Shown here: one piece after another, positions 8,430 through 15,973 of the stretch | How the letters are laid out: each line of letters begins with the position of its first letter | Numbering within the stretch: the first letter of the stretch is position 1 | Assembly (NCBI GenBank): GCA_910584195.1 | Contig: CAJTYV010000017.1 | Span: 1 to 64,000 of the forward strand | From: an uncultured Ruminococcus sp. | Lineage (GTDB): Bacteria; Bacillota; Clostridia; Oscillospirales; Ruminococcaceae | Direction: 5' to 3' | DNA: 64,000 nt | Translations under genes and position numbers: made by a program | The notes under the pieces: generated by a model | What the model saw: the letters and a program-made list of their open reading frames with translations, nothing else | Told to the model about the DNA's origin: nothing | The model's database searches: none

Positions 8430-8879
8430 TTATATTTCTATCGAAAAATCGTGAGAATTGTATTTGCATTCATTAATTGGATGTATCTTTGATTCAATTA
8501 GATGCAATAATTCGATATTCTTATCCAAAATATAGTATGACTGAGGGGCAAAAAACTTTGGAATGCTCTGTTTAATATCAGAAAGAGACAAAGATGTGGT
8601 AGCTTGTACCGAACGAATGGGCATACCATATAAATACTGATTGGGCTTATATCCATCGTGGAGAGCCTGGGAATAGAGGGTCGAACCCACAGGAACCTTT
8701 GACATATCAATTCTTTTTCCAAGTTCAATTATCCCTTTTATTTCCATGCATGGGCTTGTTATATACATGTAGACCAAAGTTTCCTCATCAGTGTATCTGC
8801 TACGAAATTCTATGAGTTTAGTCTGAGCGATTATTCTATCATAAACAGATGGCCAAAAGCTCATGAGTATTTTTTTCAT
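8430..8879 (-). CDS. ASCH (PUA-like) domain protein
   Basis: A 149-residue protein with its start at 8879, where GGAAGG stands at a suitable distance; the longer frame adds eight residues with no better ribosome site. The opening KILMSFWPSVYDRIIAQTK and following IEFRSRY match the ASCH pattern (short strand, helix, then a Glu-Phe-Arg element), and the middle has the expected small beta barrel (YMYITSPCMEIKGIIELG). ASCH and EVE domains share a PUA-like fold that binds RNA or modified bases. It is the first gene after the divergent promoter region and probably co-transcribed with the glycosylase and endonuclease. A role in sensing modified DNA is a guess from this context. Confidence 0.7.
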   Translation of the reverse strand: MKKILMSFWPSVYDRIIAQTKLIEFRSRYTDEETLVYMYITSPCMEIKGIIELGKRIDMSKVPVGSTLYSQALHDGYKPNQYLYGMPIRSVQATTSLSLSDIKQSIPKFFAPQSYYILDKNIELLHLIESKIHPINECKYNSHDFSIEI

Positions 8880-8975
8880 ATATCCTATCCTTCCCGTTTC
8901 CATATTGAACTCGACTACTTATGTACATATTCCAGTATAGCACGTTTTAGTTGAAAAAGCAATCGTATTCTACAA

Positions 8976-9061
8976 TATCACATAAATATCACTTATGTCA
9001 ATTTACTGTCACATTCTTGTGACAGTTGCGAATTGACATATGAACCATAATGTGATAGCAT
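8976..9061. promoter_or_regulatory. Divergent promoters with nested dyad operator
   Basis: Three nested dyads share nearly one centre (9015-9017): TATCACAT (8976-8983)/ATGTGATA (9050-9057), GTCAATT (8997-9003)/AATTGAC (9031-9037), and ACTGTCACA (9005-9013)/TGTGACAGT (9018-9026). The rightward promoter is TTGACA (9033-9038), 17 bases, TAGCAT (9056-9061). Leftward, TTGACA reads on the minus strand at 9001-8996 with a weaker TATTGT at 8977-8972. Both -35 elements lie in the operator, so one bound repressor could shut both directions; the adjacent WYL protein is the candidate. Confidence 0.7.
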
Positions 9062-9093
9062 AAAGGTATATGATGGAAAAGGAGTAGGTTGAC

Positions 9094-10077
9094 ATGCAAA
9101 AGAACAAATTACTGCTGCTGACCGAAATCTTGAAGCAACAGTCCGATGCTGAGCATCCCATTACAACAAACGCTTTGATTGACAAGCTATCTAGCCATGG
9201 CATTTCATGTGATCGAAGAACTCTGGCAAGAGATATATCGCAGTTACAGGATATGGGTTACTCTCTCAAACGTGTTAAAGTCGGACACAGCAATGCTTTT
9301 TATTTGGAACATAACAATTTCTCCTTAGCTGAATTGAAGATTCTCATTGATGCTGTTCAGGCTTCTTCTGTTATACCGGAAGACATGACTAATGCTTTAA
9401 TCGAAAAAATAGCAAATCTCGGTGGAACTCACTGTGCTGAACTGCTCAATCAGAACAGGATTCGCTTTAACATCAGAAAGCAAACCAATAACAGTGTCCT
9501 AGATACAATCGCTATTATTGAAGAATCTTTCAAAAGGCAGACGCAGGTGTCCTTCTTCTATTTCAAGCATGACGAGCATGGGAACAGAGTATATCAGCGA
9601 GACAAGGAAAGATATGTCGTAGATCCCATAGCCCTAATCTATACGGATGATAAATATTATTTGCGTTGTTATAATCCATATAGGAAGGAATACCGTAATT
9701 ATCGTATTGATCGCATTGAGGATGTTCAGCATCTCGACAGCGTGATTGGTGATCAAGCTCTTGTTTCTGCTAAGGAACTTGAAACATATACCTCAAAGAC
9801 AATTAAAATGTATGGTGGGCCAGAAGAAAAAGTAGTATTAGAATTCACAGAAGCTCTAATAGATGTGATTTATGACCAATTCGGTCTAGATACAAAGATA
9901 GAACGATTAGACGATAATCGGTATAAAGCTACGGTTAAAGTACAAATCAGTGGTACATTTTGGGGATGGTTCTTTCAATTTCCTGATCAAATGCAGATAA
10001 TATCTCCGAAGACTGTCTCTGCACAATGTCAGGAATGGGCCATGAAAGCACTACATGATAAAGCAGAGGAGGTGTAA
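9094..10077 (+). CDS. WYL-domain transcriptional regulator
   Basis: A 327-residue protein. AAGGAG precedes the ATG. Residues about 5-70 form a winged HTH (LTEILKQQSD, then CDRRTLARDISQLQDMGY). A WYL core follows at about 145-215 (VSFFYFKHDEHG, RYVVDPIALIYTDDKYYLRC, and NYRIDRIEDV, in place of the literal Trp-Tyr-Leu), and a WCX-type C-terminal region runs from about 235. WYL proteins such as BrxR and CapW repress phage-defence operons and are thought to respond to a nucleic-acid or nucleotide ligand. Its gene lies directly downstream of the nested dyads, so it probably controls itself and the divergent R-M genes. It may also influence the CoiA-like and DISARM genes downstream. Confidence 0.9.
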   Translation: MQKNKLLLLTEILKQQSDAEHPITTNALIDKLSSHGISCDRRTLARDISQLQDMGYSLKRVKVGHSNAFYLEHNNFSLAELKILIDAVQASSVIPEDMTNALIEKIANLGGTHCAELLNQNRIRFNIRKQTNNSVLDTIAIIEESFKRQTQVSFFYFKHDEHGNRVYQRDKERYVVDPIALIYTDDKYYLRCYNPYRKEYRNYRIDRIEDVQHLDSVIGDQALVSAKELETYTSKTIKMYGGPEEKVVLEFTEALIDVIYDQFGLDTKIERLDDNRYKATVKVQISGTFWGWFFQFPDQMQIISPKTVSAQCQEWAMKALHDKAEEV

Positions 10078-10191
10078 ATGATGGATGCAACAGAGCGTTG
10101 TTGGGAAACCGGCGAATATAATGATGATTGTATATGCGAACTGTGCGATCATAAAGATGAATGTAGCGGATATGAAGAGGATGATGATTAA
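10078..10191 (+). CDS. Small acidic cysteine-rich protein (37 residues)
   Basis: A short frame beginning directly after the WYL stop codon, with GAGGAGGTG overlapping that stop as its ribosome site (start 10078, or 10081 at the second ATG). The product has the cysteine pattern of a tiny metal-binding knuckle (CICELCDHKDEC) and ends in a run of Glu and Asp. The tight coupling and the non-random composition argue that it is a real gene. I do not recognise a family. It could be a modulator or accessory factor for the regulator before it or the nuclease after it. Confidence 0.55.
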   Translation: MMDATERCWETGEYNDDCICELCDHKDECSGYEEDDD

Positions 10192-10226
10192 TTGATAGTC
10201 ATCGTTAAAATGGGCGAGGTGTTTTT

Positions 10227-11561
10227 ATGGAAAAGTGTGTATATAAAGGTGAAGTTCTCTATGCTTATCAGGTATTACAGAACTTTGACTTTGAACAGGA
10301 AATACGCAGTTGCCATGCGCTAACATGTTGTGATTGCGGTGCACCTGTCTTCTTTAAGCATGGTAAACAACGTACAGAATGCTTCGCCCATTACAAACGT
10401 GAGGATTGTAAATATAATGAATACTGCAGTAAGCAAAGCAACATCTTCAAGCATACTCAGCATGAATTATATAATCCTCTACAGAGAATAGCTGAAAAAC
10501 ATGGCTTTGTATTAGAAGAGGATGTTATTATAATTCGTGATCATTATACTGCTTTTGTGTTAAGAGGCGATTCATTGAAATACGCTATAGATATTATTGA
10601 TACTGCGGCAACTTCATCAACTCTAGAAAAGCGTAATCGGCTTTATGAAGCAGCTGGATACCAGTACCTTCAGATAACAGTTGACAAGGATGCTGAATCA
10701 GAGCCGTTCTCTGAACGAGAAATGGCGTATTTCCCAGTAAAATATGCACTTAATAAATCACTGAATCATACAGCGATTGTTATTGATAAAGAACGCAAAG
10801 ACTGGTTCATCTATATCCTTGATAAGATGGATATGTCAGGGTTACCAGAAAGCTTCTATGATTTAGCTGATTGGTATGATAATGATGCCTTTGCGATGTC
10901 TATTTCGCTATATGATCTCGACATAGATACACACGGCTTCTTTACAGTGGCATCAAGTAAGGCTTATGGTAGTTTCTGTAGTTATAGACGATCACAGAAA
11001 GAAAACTGGCTAAAAGAAGAGGCTGAGCGACGTGAACGCCAAAGAAAGCAAGCGGAAGAAGTACGCCGCCAAGCAGAAATAAAGCGTCAGGAATTCGAAC
11101 GCCGGCTTAAAGAAGAGGAAGAAAAACACAGACAGGAAACTGAGCGGAGACAGGCCGCTGCTGAAGCAGCGAAACTACAAGCTACACAAGAGGCAGAACT
11201 AAAAAGGCAACATCGAATAGATGATGAAAAATCAGAAATTGCTCGAATCCATCGAACCACAGGTGGATATGTCGGTTCGAAAATTAATGGTAAATACGAA
11301 ATAAGTTCTCTTGAATCCTTAACATCTTCACGGCCTTCAAGGGACTGGTTGTGTGAATATCAGCGTTCACACTTTATGGAACGTATCAACGAAATACAAG
11401 AATTCAAACAGTCTGGCATCAGAACTTTGTTTGCAAAGCTGTGCTATATAAAGCCTTCAGAAATCAGTATTCTCCAAGAAATTGTTTCTGAACTAAAAAA
11501 TACAGATAGCGAAACCGTAGGAGTTATAGAGTATTTGATGAAAAGAGCGAGAACAATATAA
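10227..11561 (+). CDS. CoiA-like nuclease-family protein with a long coiled coil
   Basis: A 444-residue protein. Residues about 30-75 hold cysteines and histidines in a CoiA-type zinc finger (CCDCGAPVFFKHGK, CFAHYKRE). Residues about 80-155 carry the CoiA-like PD-(D/E)XK nuclease segment (YAIDIIDTAATSSTLEKRN, then QYLQITV). From about 265 to 335 there is a highly charged heptad-like coiled coil rich in Glu, Arg and Gln, followed by a small C-terminal helical domain. CoiA was named for competence in streptococci, but CoiA-like nucleases also appear in defence islands and mobile elements. The gene follows the WYL regulator and the Cys-rich protein in the same direction and ends 227 bases before the DISARM operon. 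Confidence 0.75.
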   Translation: MEKCVYKGEVLYAYQVLQNFDFEQEIRSCHALTCCDCGAPVFFKHGKQRTECFAHYKREDCKYNEYCSKQSNIFKHTQHELYNPLQRIAEKHGFVLEEDVIIIRDHYTAFVLRGDSLKYAIDIIDTAATSSTLEKRNRLYEAAGYQYLQITVDKDAESEPFSEREMAYFPVKYALNKSLNHTAIVIDKERKDWFIYILDKMDMSGLPESFYDLADWYDNDAFAMSISLYDLDIDTHGFFTVASSKAYGSFCSYRRSQKENWLKEEAERRERQRKQAEEVRRQAEIKRQEFERRLKEEEEKHRQETERRQAAAEAAKLQATQEAELKRQHRIDDEKSEIARIHRTTGGYVGSKINGKYEISSLESLTSSRPSRDWLCEYQRSHFMERINEIQEFKQSGIRTLFAKLCYIKPSEISILQEIVSELKNTDSETVGVIEYLMKRARTI

Positions 11562-11691
11562 TATCCTTTTGCTAAGCATAGATAGCAATGTTATGCTAGG
11601 ACTTCACCGATAAATTTTAAAACTATTAAATAATAGAACGATACATATAAGAAATACATATCTATCTTATATTAAAAGTAACCGATTTCTA

Positions 11692-11720
11692 TTGAAAAAT
11701 CCATTGGATTATGGTATAAT
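11692..11720 (+). promoter_or_regulatory. Promoter of the DISARM operon
   Basis: TTGAAA (11692-11697), a 17-base spacer and a perfect TATAAT (11715-11720). It lies in the 227-base gap between the CoiA-like gene and the Vsr-methyltransferase gene, the only sizeable gap before a run of tightly packed genes reaching about 24.1 kb. Confidence 0.75.
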
Positions 11721-11800
11721 ATATAGTGAAAACTGTTGAAAACAAAGCGTATTTGTTTTTTGCGTCTATACATTATTGATAGAAAAGGGTGAAATCCGTA

Positions 11801-13345
11801 TTGGCATCAACGAAAACCAAAGAGCAGATCACAAAAAATATGAAAAGTGTACGCTCAAAAGACACTGCTCTAGAAAACAAGCTATATCAAGCACTTCTTC
11901 GACAAGGGATTCATACTTTTAGTCGAAACGAAAAAAGTGTAATAGGGAAACCAGACTTTGTGTTCTTTGCTCGTAAACTAGCCGTATTTTGTGATGGCGA
12001 TTTCTGGCATGGTTATAATTGGGAAATTGCCAAACATGAAATAAAAACAAATAGAGAGTTCTGGATAAACAAAATAGAAAAAACAATGCGGCGAGATGAG
12101 TATGTTACTCGTCAATTACAAGCCGATGGTTGGACAGTGCTAAGATTTTGGGGGAACGAGATAAAAAAGTCGGCAGATGATTGTGCCTGTAGAATTGCGC
12201 AGCAATTACGAAAAATACCTCGATTTCCTTTCAAAACAATTGATCTATGCGCAGGGATCGGAGGAATTAGACGCGGTTTTGAAATGACTGGTCACTTTAA
12301 AAATGTATTATCTGCCGAGATAGATAAGCAAGCGTGTAAAACATATGCTCATTTGTATGGCGAAGAACCAATGAATGATTTAACAGATGAGAAGTTTAAG
12401 AATGCTGTTGAGTCAACTCCATACGATGTTTTACTCGCCGGATTCCCATGTCAAACCTTTAGTAGAGTTGGCTTACAAGAAGGATTTGAAAATGCTGAAA
12501 AGGGTCAGATATTTTTTCACATTGCCGAAATTATACAAAGGACGCGACCAGTTGTGGTGTTCCTGGAAAATGTCGACCACCTATTGACACATGATAATGG
12601 AAACACATTTGAAACAATATTAGACATTTTAGTTAATAAACTAGGATACCATGTGCTTGGTGTTGATAAGGATCAGGATGGACACCTGGTTTATAACGCA
12701 GGTAGTTTTATAAGAAATTCTAGAGCTTTTGGGGTACCACAAAACAGGCCACGGACTTATATAATAGGATTTGATACAGAACGTTTTTCTCAAACTCAGC
12801 TTTCAATTATACCTTCTAATTTACCAACTGGTAGCAGCAAAGAATTATATGTGGATTTAAATGAAGTGTTGGATAAAGATGTTGAACCCCGATATTATAT
12901 GGCAACAGGATATTTAAACACATTAATTAACCATAGAAAGCGGCAAGAAGCCAAAGGATATGGGTTTGGATATAGAGTTGTTAACGAAACTGGTATCATA
13001 CATCCAATAGCAAATACACTGTTAGCTACAGGAGGATCAGGTAAAGAGAGAAATCTAATCTATGATCCTCGTGAAGGAATAGCTGGTCAGATGATTCAAG
13101 GGAAAAAAACACCATTAAACAACATGGGAATTCGAATGATGACTCCAAATGAATGGGGTAAACTTCAAGGATTTGTTAATTATGCTTTTATTGACGAAGA
13201 TGGAAATGACTGCTTTTCATTCCCAGAAGACATGCCTGATAATCAAAGATACAAGCAGCTTGGCAACTCTGTAACTATACCAGTTATTGAGGTAATGGCA
13301 CAGTTTGTATACGATTGTATTCGAAAGATGAGAAAGCTTCGATAA
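11801..13345 (+). CDS. drmMII: Vsr endonuclease fused to a C5-cytosine methyltransferase (DISARM DrmMII-type)
   Basis: A protein of 514 residues from TTG at 11801, where AAGGGTG lies nine bases upstream; a GTG at 11789 is possible but directly abuts the purine run. Residues about 5-135 are a Vsr (very-short-patch repair) nuclease: MKSVRSKDTALE, GKPDFVFFARKLAVFCDGDF with WHGYNW next, and GWTVLRFWGNEI. From about 145 a C5-methyltransferase follows in normal order: DLCAGIGGIRRGFE, GFPCQTFS (Cys217), ENVDHLL, QNRPRTYIIGF and LGNSVTIPVIEV. DISARM class 2 carries a C5 methylase that marks host DNA. Vsr nicks at T:G mismatches made by deaminated m5C, so the fusion modifies and then repairs the same sites. 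First gene of the operon. Confidence 0.88.
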   Translation: MASTKTKEQITKNMKSVRSKDTALENKLYQALLRQGIHTFSRNEKSVIGKPDFVFFARKLAVFCDGDFWHGYNWEIAKHEIKTNREFWINKIEKTMRRDEYVTRQLQADGWTVLRFWGNEIKKSADDCACRIAQQLRKIPRFPFKTIDLCAGIGGIRRGFEMTGHFKNVLSAEIDKQACKTYAHLYGEEPMNDLTDEKFKNAVESTPYDVLLAGFPCQTFSRVGLQEGFENAEKGQIFFHIAEIIQRTRPVVVFLENVDHLLTHDNGNTFETILDILVNKLGYHVLGVDKDQDGHLVYNAGSFIRNSRAFGVPQNRPRTYIIGFDTERFSQTQLSIIPSNLPTGSSKELYVDLNEVLDKDVEPRYYMATGYLNTLINHRKRQEAKGYGFGYRVVNETGIIHPIANTLLATGGSGKERNLIYDPREGIAGQMIQGKKTPLNNMGIRMMTPNEWGKLQGFVNYAFIDEDGNDCFSFPEDMPDNQRYKQLGNSVTIPVIEVMAQFVYDCIRKMRKLR

Positions 13346-13363
13346 TGAAAGAGGTGACCTTGC

Positions 13364-15973
13364 ATGAGTAATATGCTGCTGTTAACACTGCAAAAATGTG
13401 ATATTATCTATGGAAATAACATTATTTCCAAAGAACAAATTCTTCGTAATTATTGGGAGTTTCTTGCAAAGGTCACTGAAAACAAAACCAGAGTATCTTT
13501 CTCTTTTCGTACTGGTTCAGTATGTTTCGATGCTATTGCAATAGTATCTATGATGTTAAACGCACTTTCATTTAATAGTGTGTCCAACGATGATATTGTT
13601 GCTTCTTTAAAAGTTAACGATCTGGTCATATATAAAGGACAACGCTATCGTTGGAAAGGCATTGAAAATAAAGATGGAATGGATATGATGGTTCTTGAGC
13701 AAGATGGAAGAGGAAAAAACGGTAAATCAACTTCTTGGGTACCATACAATAGGTATAAACAGTCTATTAAACCTTACTATGGAGTTTCAACTGTGACTGA
13801 TGGTCGTGGTATACGTGGAAAAGGAACAAATAGAGAAGATATTATATCAGCATTATTAAACATTCCTCTTTCAGAAGTCCCTAGTGTTATGGATGTGTCT
13901 TTTGTTGTAGTATCTCAAAAGCAACGGTTATTTGATTTGTGTAAAAATGTTAAAATTAAAATAGAGAATAATACCATTCCATTAGTTGATATTATTCCAG
14001 CGGCTTATTATACTGGGAATGGAAACCAAGTACCAATCGGTCGTAATCCATCAAAAGCCGAACCTGTTATCCGAGTAACTGAGCAAATTTCGATTGCTCG
14101 AGATATGATATTAGAAAAGAGATCTACTACAGTTGGTTTGTTAGTTATGGATAATACATATTTAGTAGAAAACAGTTCCGAACTAGATGATATTATCAAT
14201 AGAAGCAAACCTCAATATATTCATGTATCAACGATTATCAGAAGTGATGCAGAGCGAAAAGTTCTTTCACAGTATTCTGATAGTCCTATCTTTGCATGTA
14301 CATCAAGAAACATTTCTAGCATTAACTATTCAGCTAAAGAAGAAAACGTATTAACTACCGAATTGAATAGACAACTTGATTTTATTCAGAATCCACGGAT
14401 TTCATCGATTATATTTGATAATGCGCTGAATGAAAAAGAATACCGTGAATTGCAATCAAATCTTAGGACTATTCGTTCTTTAAAGATATCAGATGATTTA
14501 AAGGATAATTTTATAGCGGCCGCTTATTCACTGTTAAATCTTTTTTCTACTGCGGTTTTTCCGTTATCGTGGATAGACATCTCTTTAAATAATAGTCAAA
14601 TTAGTAACATCATAAAAACTCCTATACAGAGACTTAATGATTTACGTGAACTAGCTTCAAATACTGTTGAGTACAACTCATTATTCATGAGTGTTATTGA
14701 AAAGCTAGAAATACTAAATTCGTTTTATAAAACTCAAAATCCTAAGTTCAGTTGGCTTAGAGAGTTCCTGGATGAACATAGTAATGAAAAAATATTGATC
14801 ATTGTTCCTAAAGCGTATTATATAAATATTCTTACTAGTATTTTTAATCTTGACAACGAGAACATTGTTTGTACAACAAATCGTAGGTTCAATTCGGATT
14901 GCTTTTATGATTCTATTATAACCCTATGCTGGAATCCGAGTCGAACATTTGATCCGTTGCAATGCTATTCTGCTAACCATATATACATTCCTTTATATTC
15001 GTATGAGAGTGCTATGTATTCTTATCGCAAGAAGATTATTGACAAAATTGAAAAAGAAATCAATGGAGAAATGACAGTAATGACTTATACAGATAGTGAC
15101 AGAATTGATGGCTTGGAAAATGATGAAGTCGATGCAGAAGAAAAAATGCTATCAGAATACTTAGAGTTAGAGCGATATATTGAGGATATTAACTCGATAC
15201 AATTGCAGCACTTCATGAGGACTACATCAAATCTAGGTGGATCTGCACTTGCAGAAGTATGTTATATTGGTCAGTTTACAAGCGGTGAGCATATATTCTT
15301 TTCAAAGCAATATATGGCGGTTGTTTATTCTCCAGAGAATAATGCCATTACAGAAAAAGGAGTAAAGGATTTAGTTCCAGGCGATATATTAGTATTTACA
15401 AGACGTGATGACTTTACTCGTAATATTGTAGATATTATTTTTGAACGATTATTGAGTAGCGGAAAGCTCGATCCGGTTATTGTTGCTGCGAAAGAAAAGT
15501 CTGAGTATTGGAAACAGGTTCTAAAAGAGTATAAGATGATTAATGGACTAAAACACAGAGATATAGCTAGATTCTTGAAAGAACTGGGCGTCAATATCAA
15601 AGCGTCTAGTGTTCGTCAATGGCTATCAGAGGAGAGTCACATCATAGGACCTCAACAAGAAAAAACTATTGAAGCTATTGCCAAATTTACGCATGATGAT
15701 TGCCTATTATCTGAATCGCATTCTATCTTTGAAGCATGCAGAACTATTAGAAGCACAAGACGGAAAATACTTAAAATGATAAGTGATGCAATTAATGATA
15801 AACTCTCCGGTAATATACCACCAGTAGGCAGTGATTTAGAGATTGTATATCAAAATGTTGATAAGCTTGCCGAAACGATGGAATTAGAATACTTAACTCA
15901 AGTTGATAATGAATATATGCTTCAAATCGGTTTTGTTAATCGTCCAATTTCTGATGAGGAGGTTTCACAGTGA
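13364..15973 (+). CDS. drmE: DISARM class 2 protein DrmE
   Basis: An 869-residue protein with GAGGTGA six bases before the ATG. Its size, its place between a C5 methylase and drmA, and the overall pattern fit DrmE, the protein of unknown biochemistry that marks class 2 DISARM. Visible pieces include an N-terminal region with a small beta domain (VNDLVIYKGQRYRWKGIE), a Rossmann/helicase-like middle (FLDEHSNEKILIIVPKAYY, then IITLCWNPSRTFDPLQCY) and, near 715-765, a helix-turn-helix-like stretch (HRDIARFLKELGVNIKASSV). No Walker A motif or nuclease motif was found. Its stop overlaps the GTG of drmA, so translation is coupled. Assignment leans on neighbours as well as sequence. Confidence 0.8.
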   Translation: MSNMLLLTLQKCDIIYGNNIISKEQILRNYWEFLAKVTENKTRVSFSFRTGSVCFDAIAIVSMMLNALSFNSVSNDDIVASLKVNDLVIYKGQRYRWKGIENKDGMDMMVLEQDGRGKNGKSTSWVPYNRYKQSIKPYYGVSTVTDGRGIRGKGTNREDIISALLNIPLSEVPSVMDVSFVVVSQKQRLFDLCKNVKIKIENNTIPLVDIIPAAYYTGNGNQVPIGRNPSKAEPVIRVTEQISIARDMILEKRSTTVGLLVMDNTYLVENSSELDDIINRSKPQYIHVSTIIRSDAERKVLSQYSDSPIFACTSRNISSINYSAKEENVLTTELNRQLDFIQNPRISSIIFDNALNEKEYRELQSNLRTIRSLKISDDLKDNFIAAAYSLLNLFSTAVFPLSWIDISLNNSQISNIIKTPIQRLNDLRELASNTVEYNSLFMSVIEKLEILNSFYKTQNPKFSWLREFLDEHSNEKILIIVPKAYYINILTSIFNLDNENIVCTTNRRFNSDCFYDSIITLCWNPSRTFDPLQCYSANHIYIPLYSYESAMYSYRKKIIDKIEKEINGEMTVMTYTDSDRIDGLENDEVDAEEKMLSEYLELERYIEDINSIQLQHFMRTTSNLGGSALAEVCYIGQFTSGEHIFFSKQYMAVVYSPENNAITEKGVKDLVPGDILVFTRRDDFTRNIVDIIFERLLSSGKLDPVIVAAKEKSEYWKQVLKEYKMINGLKHRDIARFLKELGVNIKASSVRQWLSEESHIIGPQQEKTIEAIAKFTHDDCLLSESHSIFEACRTIRSTRRKILKMISDAINDKLSGNIPPVGSDLEIVYQNVDKLAETMELEYLTQVDNEYMLQIGFVNRPISDEEVSQ

